Shown here in pieces: positions 53,765-61,249 of a stretch of 64,000 nucleotides of DNA. Numbering within the stretch: position 1 is the stretch's first letter; each line of letters opens with the position of its first letter. The notes beneath the pieces are model-generated. The model saw only the letters and a program-made list of their open reading frames with translations. It did no database searches and was not told the origin of the DNA. A program made the position numbers and the translations under genes. Origin of the DNA: Amycolatopsis arida (lineage in GTDB: Bacteria > Actinomycetota > Actinomycetes > Mycobacteriales > Pseudonocardiaceae); assembly GCF_900115565.1 (NCBI RefSeq), contig NZ_FOWW01000014.1, positions 1 through 64,000 of the forward strand, read 5' to 3'.

Positions 53765-53778
53765 CGTTCGCGAGAACG
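53765..53778. promoter_or_regulatory. Inverted repeat between Crp/Fnr and multicopper oxidase genes
   Basis: CGTTC-GCGA-GAACG is a perfect inverted repeat 27 bases upstream of the Crp/Fnr start, within the 195-base divergent region. It is a candidate operator for that regulator; its arms are opposite in orientation to a LexA box. Confidence 0.45.
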
Positions 53779-53933
53779 AATGTCGGGACGCTGACACTCC
53801 GCCTCCCCCGGACCGGTGAACCGCACCCCTTGACCGGGCGGTTGGCCCGGCGCGGGGGCGAGAACCCGGCCGAACGCGGGTTTTCTCGACACCGTCCCAC
53901 GCGGGCGTTCGGCGTCGATCAGGTGGAGCAGTG

Positions 53934-55586
53934 ATGGACCGTAGGACATTTCTGACCCGGTTCTCCGCGGTCGCGGCAGCGGGGTTCCTGCTCCCGCGGT
54001 CGGCGGCGGAGCTGGGGCCCCGCGGCGCGCACGCCGGCGGGGAACCGGTGCGGGACCTGCCCGAGATCCGCGGCGCCAGCGGGGTGCTGGACCACCGGAT
54101 CGATCTCGCGGCGACCCAGGTGCGGCTGCGGGACCGGGTGCTCACCCTGGATGCCTACAACGGTCAGGTGCCGGGGCAGGTGCTGCGGATCCGGCCCGGC
54201 GACACGCTGCGCATCCTGCTGCGCAACCTGATGCGCCCGATGGGCATCCCGCTCAACCGGCTGCCCCCGCTGTGCGCGTCCCACCCTGGCGGGACCCCGG
54301 ACACCACCGGGCCGCCGGACAGCGCGCTGGGCTGCGTGCCGCACGCACTGGGCGAGCTCTACCACGGCGACACGCTCGTGCAGACCATGCTGGCCACCAA
54401 CCTGCACACGCACGGCCTGCAGGTCTCCCCCAGCGGCGACAGCGACAACGTCTTCGTCCGGATCGACCCGCTCGGCTCCCACCAGTACTCCTACGACATC
54501 CCCGCCGACCACCCGGCCGGGCTGCACTGGTACCACCCGCACTTCCACGGCTCCACCAGCCACCAGGGCTGGGCCGGCCTGTCCGGACCCATCGTCGTGG
54601 AGGGCGACATCGACGCCGTGCCCGAGATCGCCGACATGCGCGAGCGCATCCTGGTGTGCAACGAGCTGTGGGTCGGCGACGACACCGGCGAGGTACCCAC
54701 CACCCTGGTGATCCCCACCGGCGGGCCGGTGCCATTCAACGGCTTCCCGGCGATCCCGAGCAGCATGTACTTCACCGTCAACGGCCAGCTCCTGCCCGAG
54801 ATCCACCTCCGGCCCGGCGAGACCCAGCGCTGGCGGGTACTCAACGCCGCCCCGCACCGCGCGCTGTGGCTGCACGTCGAAGGCCACACCCTGCACCAGA
54901 TCGGGCAGGACGGAATCCCGTTCGACCGGCCCCGGCCGCGCTCGGACATCATGCTCACCGCCGCCAACCGCGCCGAGTTCGTCATCCAGGGCGGCGCGCC
55001 CGGCCGGTACCGTGTCCACGCTCCCGCCTACGACCAGGGCCATCCCGGCGGCGCCCGGCCCTCCGTCCAACTGGCCACCCTGGTGGTCGCGGGCCCACCG
55101 GCCACCGGTCGCGTCCCCACCCGCCTGGTCGACCCGCCCCGCATGCCCGACCTCCCGGTCGCCCACCACCGCGTCCTGCGCTTCTCCGGCGACATCTCCG
55201 GCCGCCACGGCATCGGCGTGCGCTTCTTCATCGACGGCAAGGAATACCACCACGACCGTATCGACCAGCAGGTCGAGGCCGGCACCGTCGAGGAGTGGAC
55301 GATGGTCAACGAGGACGTCTTCCAACACCCCATCCACATCCACGTCAACCCGTTCCAGGTCACCGACGTCCGCGGCATCCCACCCGGTGATACCTCGTGG
55401 GCCCCGCCCGACCCGACCGTGTGGTGGGACACCTTCCGGCTGCCGCCGCGCGGTCGGTTCACCCTGCGCACCCACTTCCGGCCCGATCTCACCGGAAAGA
55501 CGGTGTTCCACTGCCACATCCTCCCCCACGAGGACAACGGCATGATGGGAAACCTGCTCATCACCCCGCCCGAGAAGGGCTCCTGA
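53934..55586 (+). CDS. Tat-exported multicopper oxidase (laccase-like)
   Basis: A 550-residue multicopper oxidase. The twin-arginine signal (DRRTFLTRFSAVAAAGFLLP) implies export of a folded, copper-loaded protein. All copper ligand blocks are present in order: NLHTHG, HWYHPHFHG, HPIHIHVN and HCHILPHED with Met (MMG). ATG 53934 has GGAG five bases before it. It could oxidise phenols or metal ions. Location within the metal island suggests metal homeostasis. It is co-transcribed with the next secreted protein gene, 2 bases downstream. Confidence 0.92.
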   Translation: MDRRTFLTRFSAVAAAGFLLPRSAAELGPRGAHAGGEPVRDLPEIRGASGVLDHRIDLAATQVRLRDRVLTLDAYNGQVPGQVLRIRPGDTLRILLRNLMRPMGIPLNRLPPLCASHPGGTPDTTGPPDSALGCVPHALGELYHGDTLVQTMLATNLHTHGLQVSPSGDSDNVFVRIDPLGSHQYSYDIPADHPAGLHWYHPHFHGSTSHQGWAGLSGPIVVEGDIDAVPEIADMRERILVCNELWVGDDTGEVPTTLVIPTGGPVPFNGFPAIPSSMYFTVNGQLLPEIHLRPGETQRWRVLNAAPHRALWLHVEGHTLHQIGQDGIPFDRPRPRSDIMLTAANRAEFVIQGGAPGRYRVHAPAYDQGHPGGARPSVQLATLVVAGPPATGRVPTRLVDPPRMPDLPVAHHRVLRFSGDISGRHGIGVRFFIDGKEYHHDRIDQQVEAGTVEEWTMVNEDVFQHPIHIHVNPFQVTDVRGIPPGDTSWAPPDPTVWWDTFRLPPRGRFTLRTHFRPDLTGKTVFHCHILPHEDNGMMGNLLITPPEKGS

Positions 55587-55588
55587 CC

Positions 55589-56131
55589 ATGGGCCGTCGC
55601 TTCCTCGCCGCCACCTGCCTCACCGCGGCCGTGCTACTCGGCACCAGCGGCGCGACCGCCGCCGACCACGAAGAACGACCCGGCAACCAGCCGCTGACCA
55701 ACGACCACGTCTACGTGCTCACCCAGCAGCACCGGGACAACCTGCCCTGGTGGAACGGAACCTGGCTGCCGCAGACCGTCCCCAGCGGAGCGCACCTGCA
55801 GCTCCAGCTCCCCAGCGACCCGATCCGCTGGATCCCCGACCCCGAGTGCGCGCCCAGCCCACTGCTGGGCCTGGTGCCCACCTGGGTGCTGCCGCTCCGG
55901 GCCACGATCACCCCCACCGGCCGGCGCACCCTCCCCAGCCCGGGCCGCATCACCGGCAGCTCCGCGATCTCGGTGTTCGACTACACCGTCGACGGACTCG
56001 GCATCGCCGCCGTCTGCCTGCGCCCCCACCCCGTCCCCGACGACCCGGGCGTTCTCGGCTTCCCCGCCGGCACACCGCCCTTCTACGTCGCCACCGTCGT
56101 CGTCGGCGTCCCCCAGCTCACCCTCCCCTGA
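55589..56131 (+). CDS. Secreted protein encoded with the multicopper oxidase
   Basis: A 180-residue protein with a signal peptide (LAATCLTAAVLLGTSGATAA). The mature part is Pro/Trp-rich and beta-like (DNLPWWNGTWLPQTVPSGAH, LLGLVPTWVLPLRATITPTG) with a few Cys. No family is recognised. The 2-base spacing to the oxidase gene implies a partner or substrate-delivery role. It converges on the methyltransferase gene with 3 bases between stops. Confidence 0.75.
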   Translation: MGRRFLAATCLTAAVLLGTSGATAADHEERPGNQPLTNDHVYVLTQQHRDNLPWWNGTWLPQTVPSGAHLQLQLPSDPIRWIPDPECAPSPLLGLVPTWVLPLRATITPTGRRTLPSPGRITGSSAISVFDYTVDGLGIAAVCLRPHPVPDDPGVLGFPAGTPPFYVATVVVGVPQLTLP

Positions 56132-56134
56132 GTC

Positions 56135-56920
56135 TCACCGCTTCTCGGCGACGATCAGCGCGTAGCCGAGGAGACCGTCGGCGACCCCCCGCCGGGCCAG
56201 CGCGGTGTAGCGCAGCACCGCCGCGACGTCCACACCGGCCGCGGCGAGACGGTCGGCCGCGGTCATCCGCAGCAGCCGCAGCCGGGCCTCGATCTCGTCG
56301 ATCATCGTGAGCAGCGCGTCGTCGTGCGCCTCGGTGTGCCCGACCCGCAGGCCGGCGCGGTCGAGGATGGCGGCGTACTCCGCGACCGGGCGGGCGTCGG
56401 CGACGCAGGCCACCCACGCGGCCAGCGTGCTGAGCTCGGCCGGCAGCGCGCCCGCGGTGACGACGTCGGTGATCCCGACCCGCCCTCCGGGGCGCAACAC
56501 CCGAGCGAGCTCGGCGGCCGCCGTCGCCTTGTCCGGGAAGGTGCAGAACGCGCACTCGCACACCACGGCGTCGACCGCACCGTCCGGCAACGGGATCCGC
56601 TCGGCGTCGCCCACCCGGAACCGCACGGCGTCGGCCAGCCCGGCCGCCGTCGCCGCGGCCCCCGCCTTGTCCACTGTGGATTCGGAGAGGTCGATGCCGG
56701 TCACCGTGGCGCCGTACTCCGTGGCGAGCAGTCGCGCGGTGGCACCCGGCCCCGCGGCCACGTCGAGCACCGGCGTGCCCGGCCGCAACCCCAGCCGGTC
56801 GGCCAGCCGCCGGGTGAGCGCGAGGCCGCCGGGGTGGTAGGACTCGCCGAGCAGTAGCGCCACGGCGTCCGAGCCGTAGGACGCCGCGCAGCACGCCTTG
56901 ATCTCCGCGGGCCCGCTCAC
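56135..56920 (-). CDS. ArsM-like SAM-dependent methyltransferase
   Basis: A 261-residue class I methyltransferase (motif I VLDVAAGPGATARLLA, GIDLSE, post-I region GDAERIPLPDGAVDAV). It is unusually Cys-rich: CC at 10-11 in KACCAASYGSDA, C121/C123/C126 in VVCECAFC, and C172 in LAAWVACVADA. These recall ArsM-type enzymes that hold As(III) by thiols, but the exact ArsM Cys triad is not reproduced. GTG 56920 follows the radical SAM stop by 5 bases. With the ArsR gene it forms one operon, so metal(loid) methylation is the leading hypothesis. Confidence 0.72.
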   Translation of the reverse strand: MSGPAEIKACCAASYGSDAVALLLGESYHPGGLALTRRLADRLGLRPGTPVLDVAAGPGATARLLATEYGATVTGIDLSESTVDKAGAAATAAGLADAVRFRVGDAERIPLPDGAVDAVVCECAFCTFPDKATAAAELARVLRPGGRVGITDVVTAGALPAELSTLAAWVACVADARPVAEYAAILDRAGLRVGHTEAHDDALLTMIDEIEARLRLLRMTAADRLAAAGVDVAAVLRYTALARRGVADGLLGYALIVAEKR

Positions 56921-56925
56921 CGGTC

Positions 56926-58530
56926 TCACCGCTCCACCGCCGGGCGGCCGACGTTGGTGCCGTCCGGGGCGACCGCCCGGCCGTGCCCGTTGCCGGTCGC
57001 GGCCACCTTCGACCCGTACGGCGAGTCCACCAGCAACGGCCGCAGCTCGACCGCGTTGGGCACCACGTCGGCGACCGGCACCCCGGACATCCGCTCGCGC
57101 ACCTGCTCCCGGTAGCCCACGGAGTTGTAGGCGCAGAACGGGATCATCCGCCCGTCCGGGGTGATCTCCTCCACGCAGCACTTCATCAGCTGCTTGACGT
57201 TGAGCGTGTACGGGTCCTGGAAGTCCTGCACCACGATCATGAACGCCCGGTCGGTGAGGTCGGCCAGCGCGTCCGGCAGGTTCACCCCGCACGCGTCGGC
57301 GCAGTCGAGCGCCTCGGCCGCCGCGCGCAGCCGGTCCTCGGTGGTCGCGGTGCCCATGAACGCCGAGGCGCTCCACAACTTCTCCAGCGCCTCCCGCACG
57401 GCGTAGTCGGGCACCACGCGGTTGGACACGTAGTCGAGATAGTCCTCCACCCGCAGCAGCCGGGGGATCGGCACGATGCCGAAGTCCGGTGTGCCCGGCG
57501 TGCCCTCGGTGAGCAGGTAGGTGATCGACCGGCAGGTCGGGAAGCAGCACGGCACCGGGAAGAAGTCGTCGACGCGGAACCAGTCCGGGCGCTGGGCGGC
57601 GACCAGCTCGAGGACGTCGGAGTTGGTCAGCCGGGTCAGCGGGTCGAACTCCCCGTGCCGGCCGGAGTGGGTCACCGGTTGGAACGACACCGACCGCACC
57701 GCGGGGTGGGCCAGGCCGAACTCGACGATGTCACCCAGCTCGTGCTCGTTCAGCCCGCGCTCGACCGCCGCCACCAGGGTCACCGTCAGGCCCGCCTCGG
57801 CGCAGTGGTCCAGCGCCCGCCGCTTGTGCTCGCGCAGGTCGCGGCCGCGGATCTCCCGGTGGGTGCGCTCGTCGAACCCGTCGAACTGCAGGTAGATGTT
57901 GATCGACTTGCCGGCGCGGCCGTTGCGCTCCCCCAGCGCGGCGACGAACCGGCGGTCGGTCGCCAGCCGGATGCCGTTGGTGTTGAGGTTGACGTTGCGG
58001 ATCGGCCGCTCCTGCGCCAGGTCGACGAACGCCAGGATGTCCTTGTGGATGGTGGGCTCGCCGCCGGAGAACATCACCACCTCGGCCTCGCCCTCGGACT
58101 CGACGAACACGTCGAGCATCCGCGCGCACTGCTCACGGGTGATCGAGTAGCCGCCTGCGTGGTGCCCGGAGTCGGCGAAGCAGATCGGGCAGTCCAGGTT
58201 GCAGTTGGTGTTCACCTCGATGATCCCGAGGCAGGCGTGCTGCTTGTGCTCGGGGCACAGGCCGCAGTCGGAAGGGCAGCCGTCCCGCACCTCGGTCTGG
58301 AAGGTCAGCGGGATGGTGCCCGGCTTGTTGAACCGCTGCGACGCCAGGTACGCCCGCGCGTCGCCGTAGACCAGCGCCTCGAACCACCCGTGCTCGCGGC
58401 AGCGCTTGCGCAGGTACACCTTGTCGTCCCGGATGTTGACCTGCGCGTCCACCACGACCTTGCACACCGGACAGATGCTCTTCGTGTACTCGACGAACAC
58501 CTCGTTCCGGTCCCGCTTGCGCTCCACCAT
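56926..58530 (-). CDS. Radical SAM protein (COG1964 / MJ0619-like)
   Basis: A 534-residue radical SAM protein. An N-terminal zinc-ribbon-like part has CPVC and RKRCREHGW. DCGLCPEHKQHAC follows, then the [4Fe-4S] motif CNLDCPIC (CX3CX2C) and the GGEP motif in MFSGGEPTIH. C-terminal cysteines (CCFPTC, KCCVEE, PFCAYN) could hold another cluster. This layout matches COG1964 proteins, of which archaeal MJ0619 is reported as a pterin methyltransferase. Its bacterial role in metal operons is not known to me. GGGAGTG precedes ATG 58530. It lies between the ArsR sensor and an ArsM-like methyltransferase. Confidence 0.82.
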   Translation of the reverse strand: MVERKRDRNEVFVEYTKSICPVCKVVVDAQVNIRDDKVYLRKRCREHGWFEALVYGDARAYLASQRFNKPGTIPLTFQTEVRDGCPSDCGLCPEHKQHACLGIIEVNTNCNLDCPICFADSGHHAGGYSITREQCARMLDVFVESEGEAEVVMFSGGEPTIHKDILAFVDLAQERPIRNVNLNTNGIRLATDRRFVAALGERNGRAGKSINIYLQFDGFDERTHREIRGRDLREHKRRALDHCAEAGLTVTLVAAVERGLNEHELGDIVEFGLAHPAVRSVSFQPVTHSGRHGEFDPLTRLTNSDVLELVAAQRPDWFRVDDFFPVPCCFPTCRSITYLLTEGTPGTPDFGIVPIPRLLRVEDYLDYVSNRVVPDYAVREALEKLWSASAFMGTATTEDRLRAAAEALDCADACGVNLPDALADLTDRAFMIVVQDFQDPYTLNVKQLMKCCVEEITPDGRMIPFCAYNSVGYREQVRERMSGVPVADVVPNAVELRPLLVDSPYGSKVAATGNGHGRAVAPDGTNVGRPAVER

Positions 58531-58634
58531 GCGCCACTCCCGCCGAACGTCCGAATCACCGTGGCTCCACTCCAGCAGCGATCGTCGCGGGCCGCAGTGC
58601 GAGTGTCAGCGCGCGGACGGGTTCCGGAACCGGG

Positions 58635-59012
58635 TCACTGCTCGTGGTCGGCGGCCGACGCGGAGGTGATGCGCGCGCAGTTGGCGAGTGCGGTGGCGTT
58701 GTCGGCGGCCAGCGACCGGGCCAGGTGCACCAGCTCGGCCACCCGCGGGTCGGCGACCCGGTAGTGGGCGAACCGGCCCTGCCGGCGTACCTGGACGTAG
58801 CCGCAGTCGGCCAGACAGCCCAGGTGGGTGGAGACCCGGCCCTGGGACAGCCCGATGTGCGCGACGCACTCGGTGACGGTGTGCTCGGCGTCGAGCAGGA
58901 ACTCCAGCAGCCGCAGCCGCGCCGGGTCGCCCAGCGCGCGGAAGAACTTGGCCACCGTCGCCACGCCGTCCGGCTCGGCGGGCAGCAACGTCGGCTCCGA
59001 CTTCGCGGCCAT
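58635..59012 (-). CDS. ArsR/SmtB-family metal sensor with CmtR-type cysteines
   Basis: A 125-residue winged-helix repressor (FFRALGDPARLRLLEFLLDA, HIGLSQGRVSTHLGCLADCG). Cys66 and Cys70 in HLGCLADCG and Cys112 in ANCARI reproduce the C-X3-C plus distal Cys arrangement of Mycobacterium CmtR (Cys57, Cys61, Cys102), which senses Cd(II)/Pb(II). ArsR-type repressors also control Streptomyces mercury operons. It is divergent from merA and first in the operon with the radical SAM and methyltransferase genes, so it probably controls both directions. Confidence 0.88.
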   Translation of the reverse strand: MAAKSEPTLLPAEPDGVATVAKFFRALGDPARLRLLEFLLDAEHTVTECVAHIGLSQGRVSTHLGCLADCGYVQVRRQGRFAHYRVADPRVAELVHLARSLAADNATALANCARITSASAADHEQ

Positions 59013-59073
59013 CTGCTCACCATCCTGCGTTCCGGTACATGCGGACAGTCGGATCCTAGGTTAACGTGTTCAC

Positions 59074-59089
59074 ATTCGCTGAAGCGGAT
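59074..59089. promoter_or_regulatory. Candidate ArsR-type operator between arsR and merA
   Basis: ATTCGCTGAAGCGGAT is an imperfect palindrome (12 of 16 positions symmetric) in the 115-base divergent region. The overlapping TTCA-N7-TGAA (59069-59083) also resembles ArsR-family sites. A TAGGAT -10-like element for arsR lies at 59053-59058. Confidence 0.55.
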
Positions 59090-59127
59090 ATGTCTGAGTG
59101 GGCTGGCGGACGACGGAAGGGCGCGGA

Positions 59128-60540
59128 ATGCGATACGACCTGGCGGTGATCGGCTCGGGTGCGGGCGGGTTCGCGGCGGCGATCGCGGCCCGCACCCGGG
59201 GCCGGACGGTGGTGATGATCGAGCGCGGGACGGTCGGCGGCACCTGCGTGAACACCGGGTGCGTGCCGTCGAAGGCGCTGCTGGCCGCGGCGGAGGCCCG
59301 CCAGGTCAGCCTGGTCGACCGGTTCCCCGGCCTCGACGTCGCCCCGTTCGGGGTGGACCTGCCCCGCCTGCTCGGGGCGAAGCGCGACCTGGTGGGCGCG
59401 CTGCGCGCGGAGAAGTACACCGACCTCGCCGCCGAGTACGGCTGGGACATCGTCGCCGGCAGCGCCCGGTTCGACACCGAGGGACTGGACCCGGTGCTGC
59501 GGGTCGACCTCACCGCCGGCGGCTCCCGCACGGTGACGGCCGAGCACTACCTGATCGCCACCGGCTCCACCCCGGAGGTGCCCCCGATCGAGGGCCTGGC
59601 CGAGTCCGGGTATCTGACCTCGACCACCGCGATGGAGCTGGACACGCTGCCGGCGTCGATGCTCGTCGTCGGGGGCAACGCGGTCGGGCTGGAGCAGGCC
59701 CAGCTCTGGCACCGCCTCGGCGTCGACGTCACCGTCGTGGAGGTGGCCGACCGGCTCGCGCCGACCGAGGAGCCCGAGGTCTCCGCGGCCGTGCGCGAGG
59801 CGTTCACCCGCGAGGGCATCCGGGTGGTCACCGACGCCGACCTCACCCGGGTCGAGGCCGACCCGACCGGCTACCGCGCGACGCTCGCCGGCACCTCCAG
59901 CCAGCCGCGGGCCGAGCGACTGCTGATGGCCACCGGCCGCCGGCCGGTCACCGCTGGGTTGAACCTGGCCGCCGTCGGGGTGAAGACCGGGCCCCGCGAT
60001 GCGGTCGTGGTCGACGGCCACCTCCGCACCGGCAACCCGCGGATCTGGGCCGCCGGGGACGTCACCGGCCATCCGCAGCTCGTCTACGTCGCCGGCGCCC
60101 ACGGCACCCTGGTGGTGGACAACGCCTTCGCCGACGCCCGACGCGTCCTGGACTACCACCACCTGCCCAGGGTGACCTTCACCAGCCCGGCGATCGCCGC
60201 AGCCGGGCTGACCGAGGCCCAGGCCGTCGAGCGGGGGCACCGGTGCGAGTGTCGTGTCCTGCCGCTGGAGCACGTGCCGAGGGCGCTGGTCAACCGCGAC
60301 ACCCTCGGCCTGGTCAAGCTCGTCGCCGACCGCGACACCGGCCGCCTGCTCGGCGCGCACACCGTCGCCGACGGCGCCGGCGAGATGATCGCCACCGCGG
60401 TGTACGCGCTCGCCCACCGCATGACCGTCCACCAGATGGCCGAGCTGTGGTGCCCCTACCTGACGATGGCCGAGGGGATCAAGCTCGCCGCCCAGACCTT
60501 CACCCGCGACCCGGCCACGCTGTCGTGTTGTGCCTCCTGA
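59128..60540 (+). CDS. merA: Mercuric reductase
   Basis: A 470-residue flavoprotein reducing Hg(II) to Hg(0) with NADPH. FAD motif VIGSGAGGFAAAIAARTRGR, redox-active CVNTGCVPSK, NAD(P) motif VVGGNAVGLEQAQLW, FAD motif IWAAGDVTGHPQ. The diagnostic MerA ending is CPYLTMAEGIKLAAQTFTRD followed by LSCCAS, which holds the C-terminal Cys pair delivering Hg(II). The N-terminal HMA (NmerA) domain is absent. ATG 59128 has GGAAGGG upstream. It is divergent from the ArsR sensor and followed by a MerR-family gene. Confidence 0.95.
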   Translation: MRYDLAVIGSGAGGFAAAIAARTRGRTVVMIERGTVGGTCVNTGCVPSKALLAAAEARQVSLVDRFPGLDVAPFGVDLPRLLGAKRDLVGALRAEKYTDLAAEYGWDIVAGSARFDTEGLDPVLRVDLTAGGSRTVTAEHYLIATGSTPEVPPIEGLAESGYLTSTTAMELDTLPASMLVVGGNAVGLEQAQLWHRLGVDVTVVEVADRLAPTEEPEVSAAVREAFTREGIRVVTDADLTRVEADPTGYRATLAGTSSQPRAERLLMATGRRPVTAGLNLAAVGVKTGPRDAVVVDGHLRTGNPRIWAAGDVTGHPQLVYVAGAHGTLVVDNAFADARRVLDYHHLPRVTFTSPAIAAAGLTEAQAVERGHRCECRVLPLEHVPRALVNRDTLGLVKLVADRDTGRLLGAHTVADGAGEMIATAVYALAHRMTVHQMAELWCPYLTMAEGIKLAAQTFTRDPATLSCCAS

Positions 60541-60588
60541 GCCCTCCTGAGCACCCGGGCCGCTCGGTACGACGATGGAGGCGATGCC

Positions 60589-61002
60589 ATGACCAGTACG
60601 GAGTTGATGACGGTGGGGGAGCTCTCCCGGCGCACCGGCGTGCCGATCAAGACCCTGCGCCAGTACACGGACTGGGGCATGGTCTACACCGTCGGCCGCA
60701 GCGCCACGAACTATCGCCTCTTCGACACCGACGCGCTCTGGTGCGTCCATCTGATCGGCCAGCTGCGCGGCCTCGGGCTGACGGTGGCCGAGATCCGCGA
60801 ACTGGCCGGCGCCGGGGCACCCGTCGCTCCCCGCCTGGCCGAGCTGCTGCGGGTGTCCCGGGCACGGCTGGACCAGCGGATCGCCGAGTTGCGCCGGACC
60901 CTGCGGCGGATCGACGAGTTCGAGGCCGCCCACCACGCGGAGCTCACCGGCCGGGACGATGCCTGCTGGGCGGGCGATCCCCGCTGTGCGGCGAACGGTT
61001 GA
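60589..61002 (+). CDS. MerR-family transcriptional regulator
   Basis: A 137-residue MerR-type protein: winged HTH (LMTVGELSRRTGVPIKTLRQ, NYRLFDTDALW), a dimerisation coiled coil (LLRVSRARLDQRIAELRRTL) and a short C-terminal tail with two Cys (CWAGDPRC). This differs from the three-Cys site of Gram-negative MerR but could bind a thiophilic metal. GGAG lies before ATG 60589. It is 48 bases after merA, presumably in the same transcript. Confidence 0.85.
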   Translation: MTSTELMTVGELSRRTGVPIKTLRQYTDWGMVYTVGRSATNYRLFDTDALWCVHLIGQLRGLGLTVAEIRELAGAGAPVAPRLAELLRVSRARLDQRIAELRRTLRRIDEFEAAHHAELTGRDDACWAGDPRCAANG

Positions 61003-61249
61003 CCCTCGTCGACGCCGGATGTGGCCTGAGTCTCACTCGGCCTCCGCGGTGGAGAATACTGAGACATACTGTCGCACATACCCGCGGTACCACCACGGTG
61101 GCCCGCGGCGCCCCGCCACCGACGCGACGGAGGTTCGTGGTGCTGGCCTACGAACGGATCGGCCCCGGCGAGCCGCCGACCCTCGATCGCGGCGACGCGC
61201 CCACTCCCCCACGCCACGGCGGATCCGCCACCGGAAGGAGCCTCGTGCC

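Noticed and set aside
53765-53778. GTTC-GCGA-GAAC considered as a LexA/SOS box
   Set aside because: Actinobacterial SOS boxes have GAAC before GTTC; here the order is reversed.
56983-58764. 593-codon plus-strand frame opposite the radical SAM gene
   Set aside because: Repetitive Val/His/Arg shadow; the radical SAM motifs on the other strand are decisive.
59128-60540. Dihydrolipoamide dehydrogenase instead of MerA
   Set aside because: The KLAAQTF ... LSCC ending and adjacent ArsR/MerR regulators are specific to mercuric reductase.
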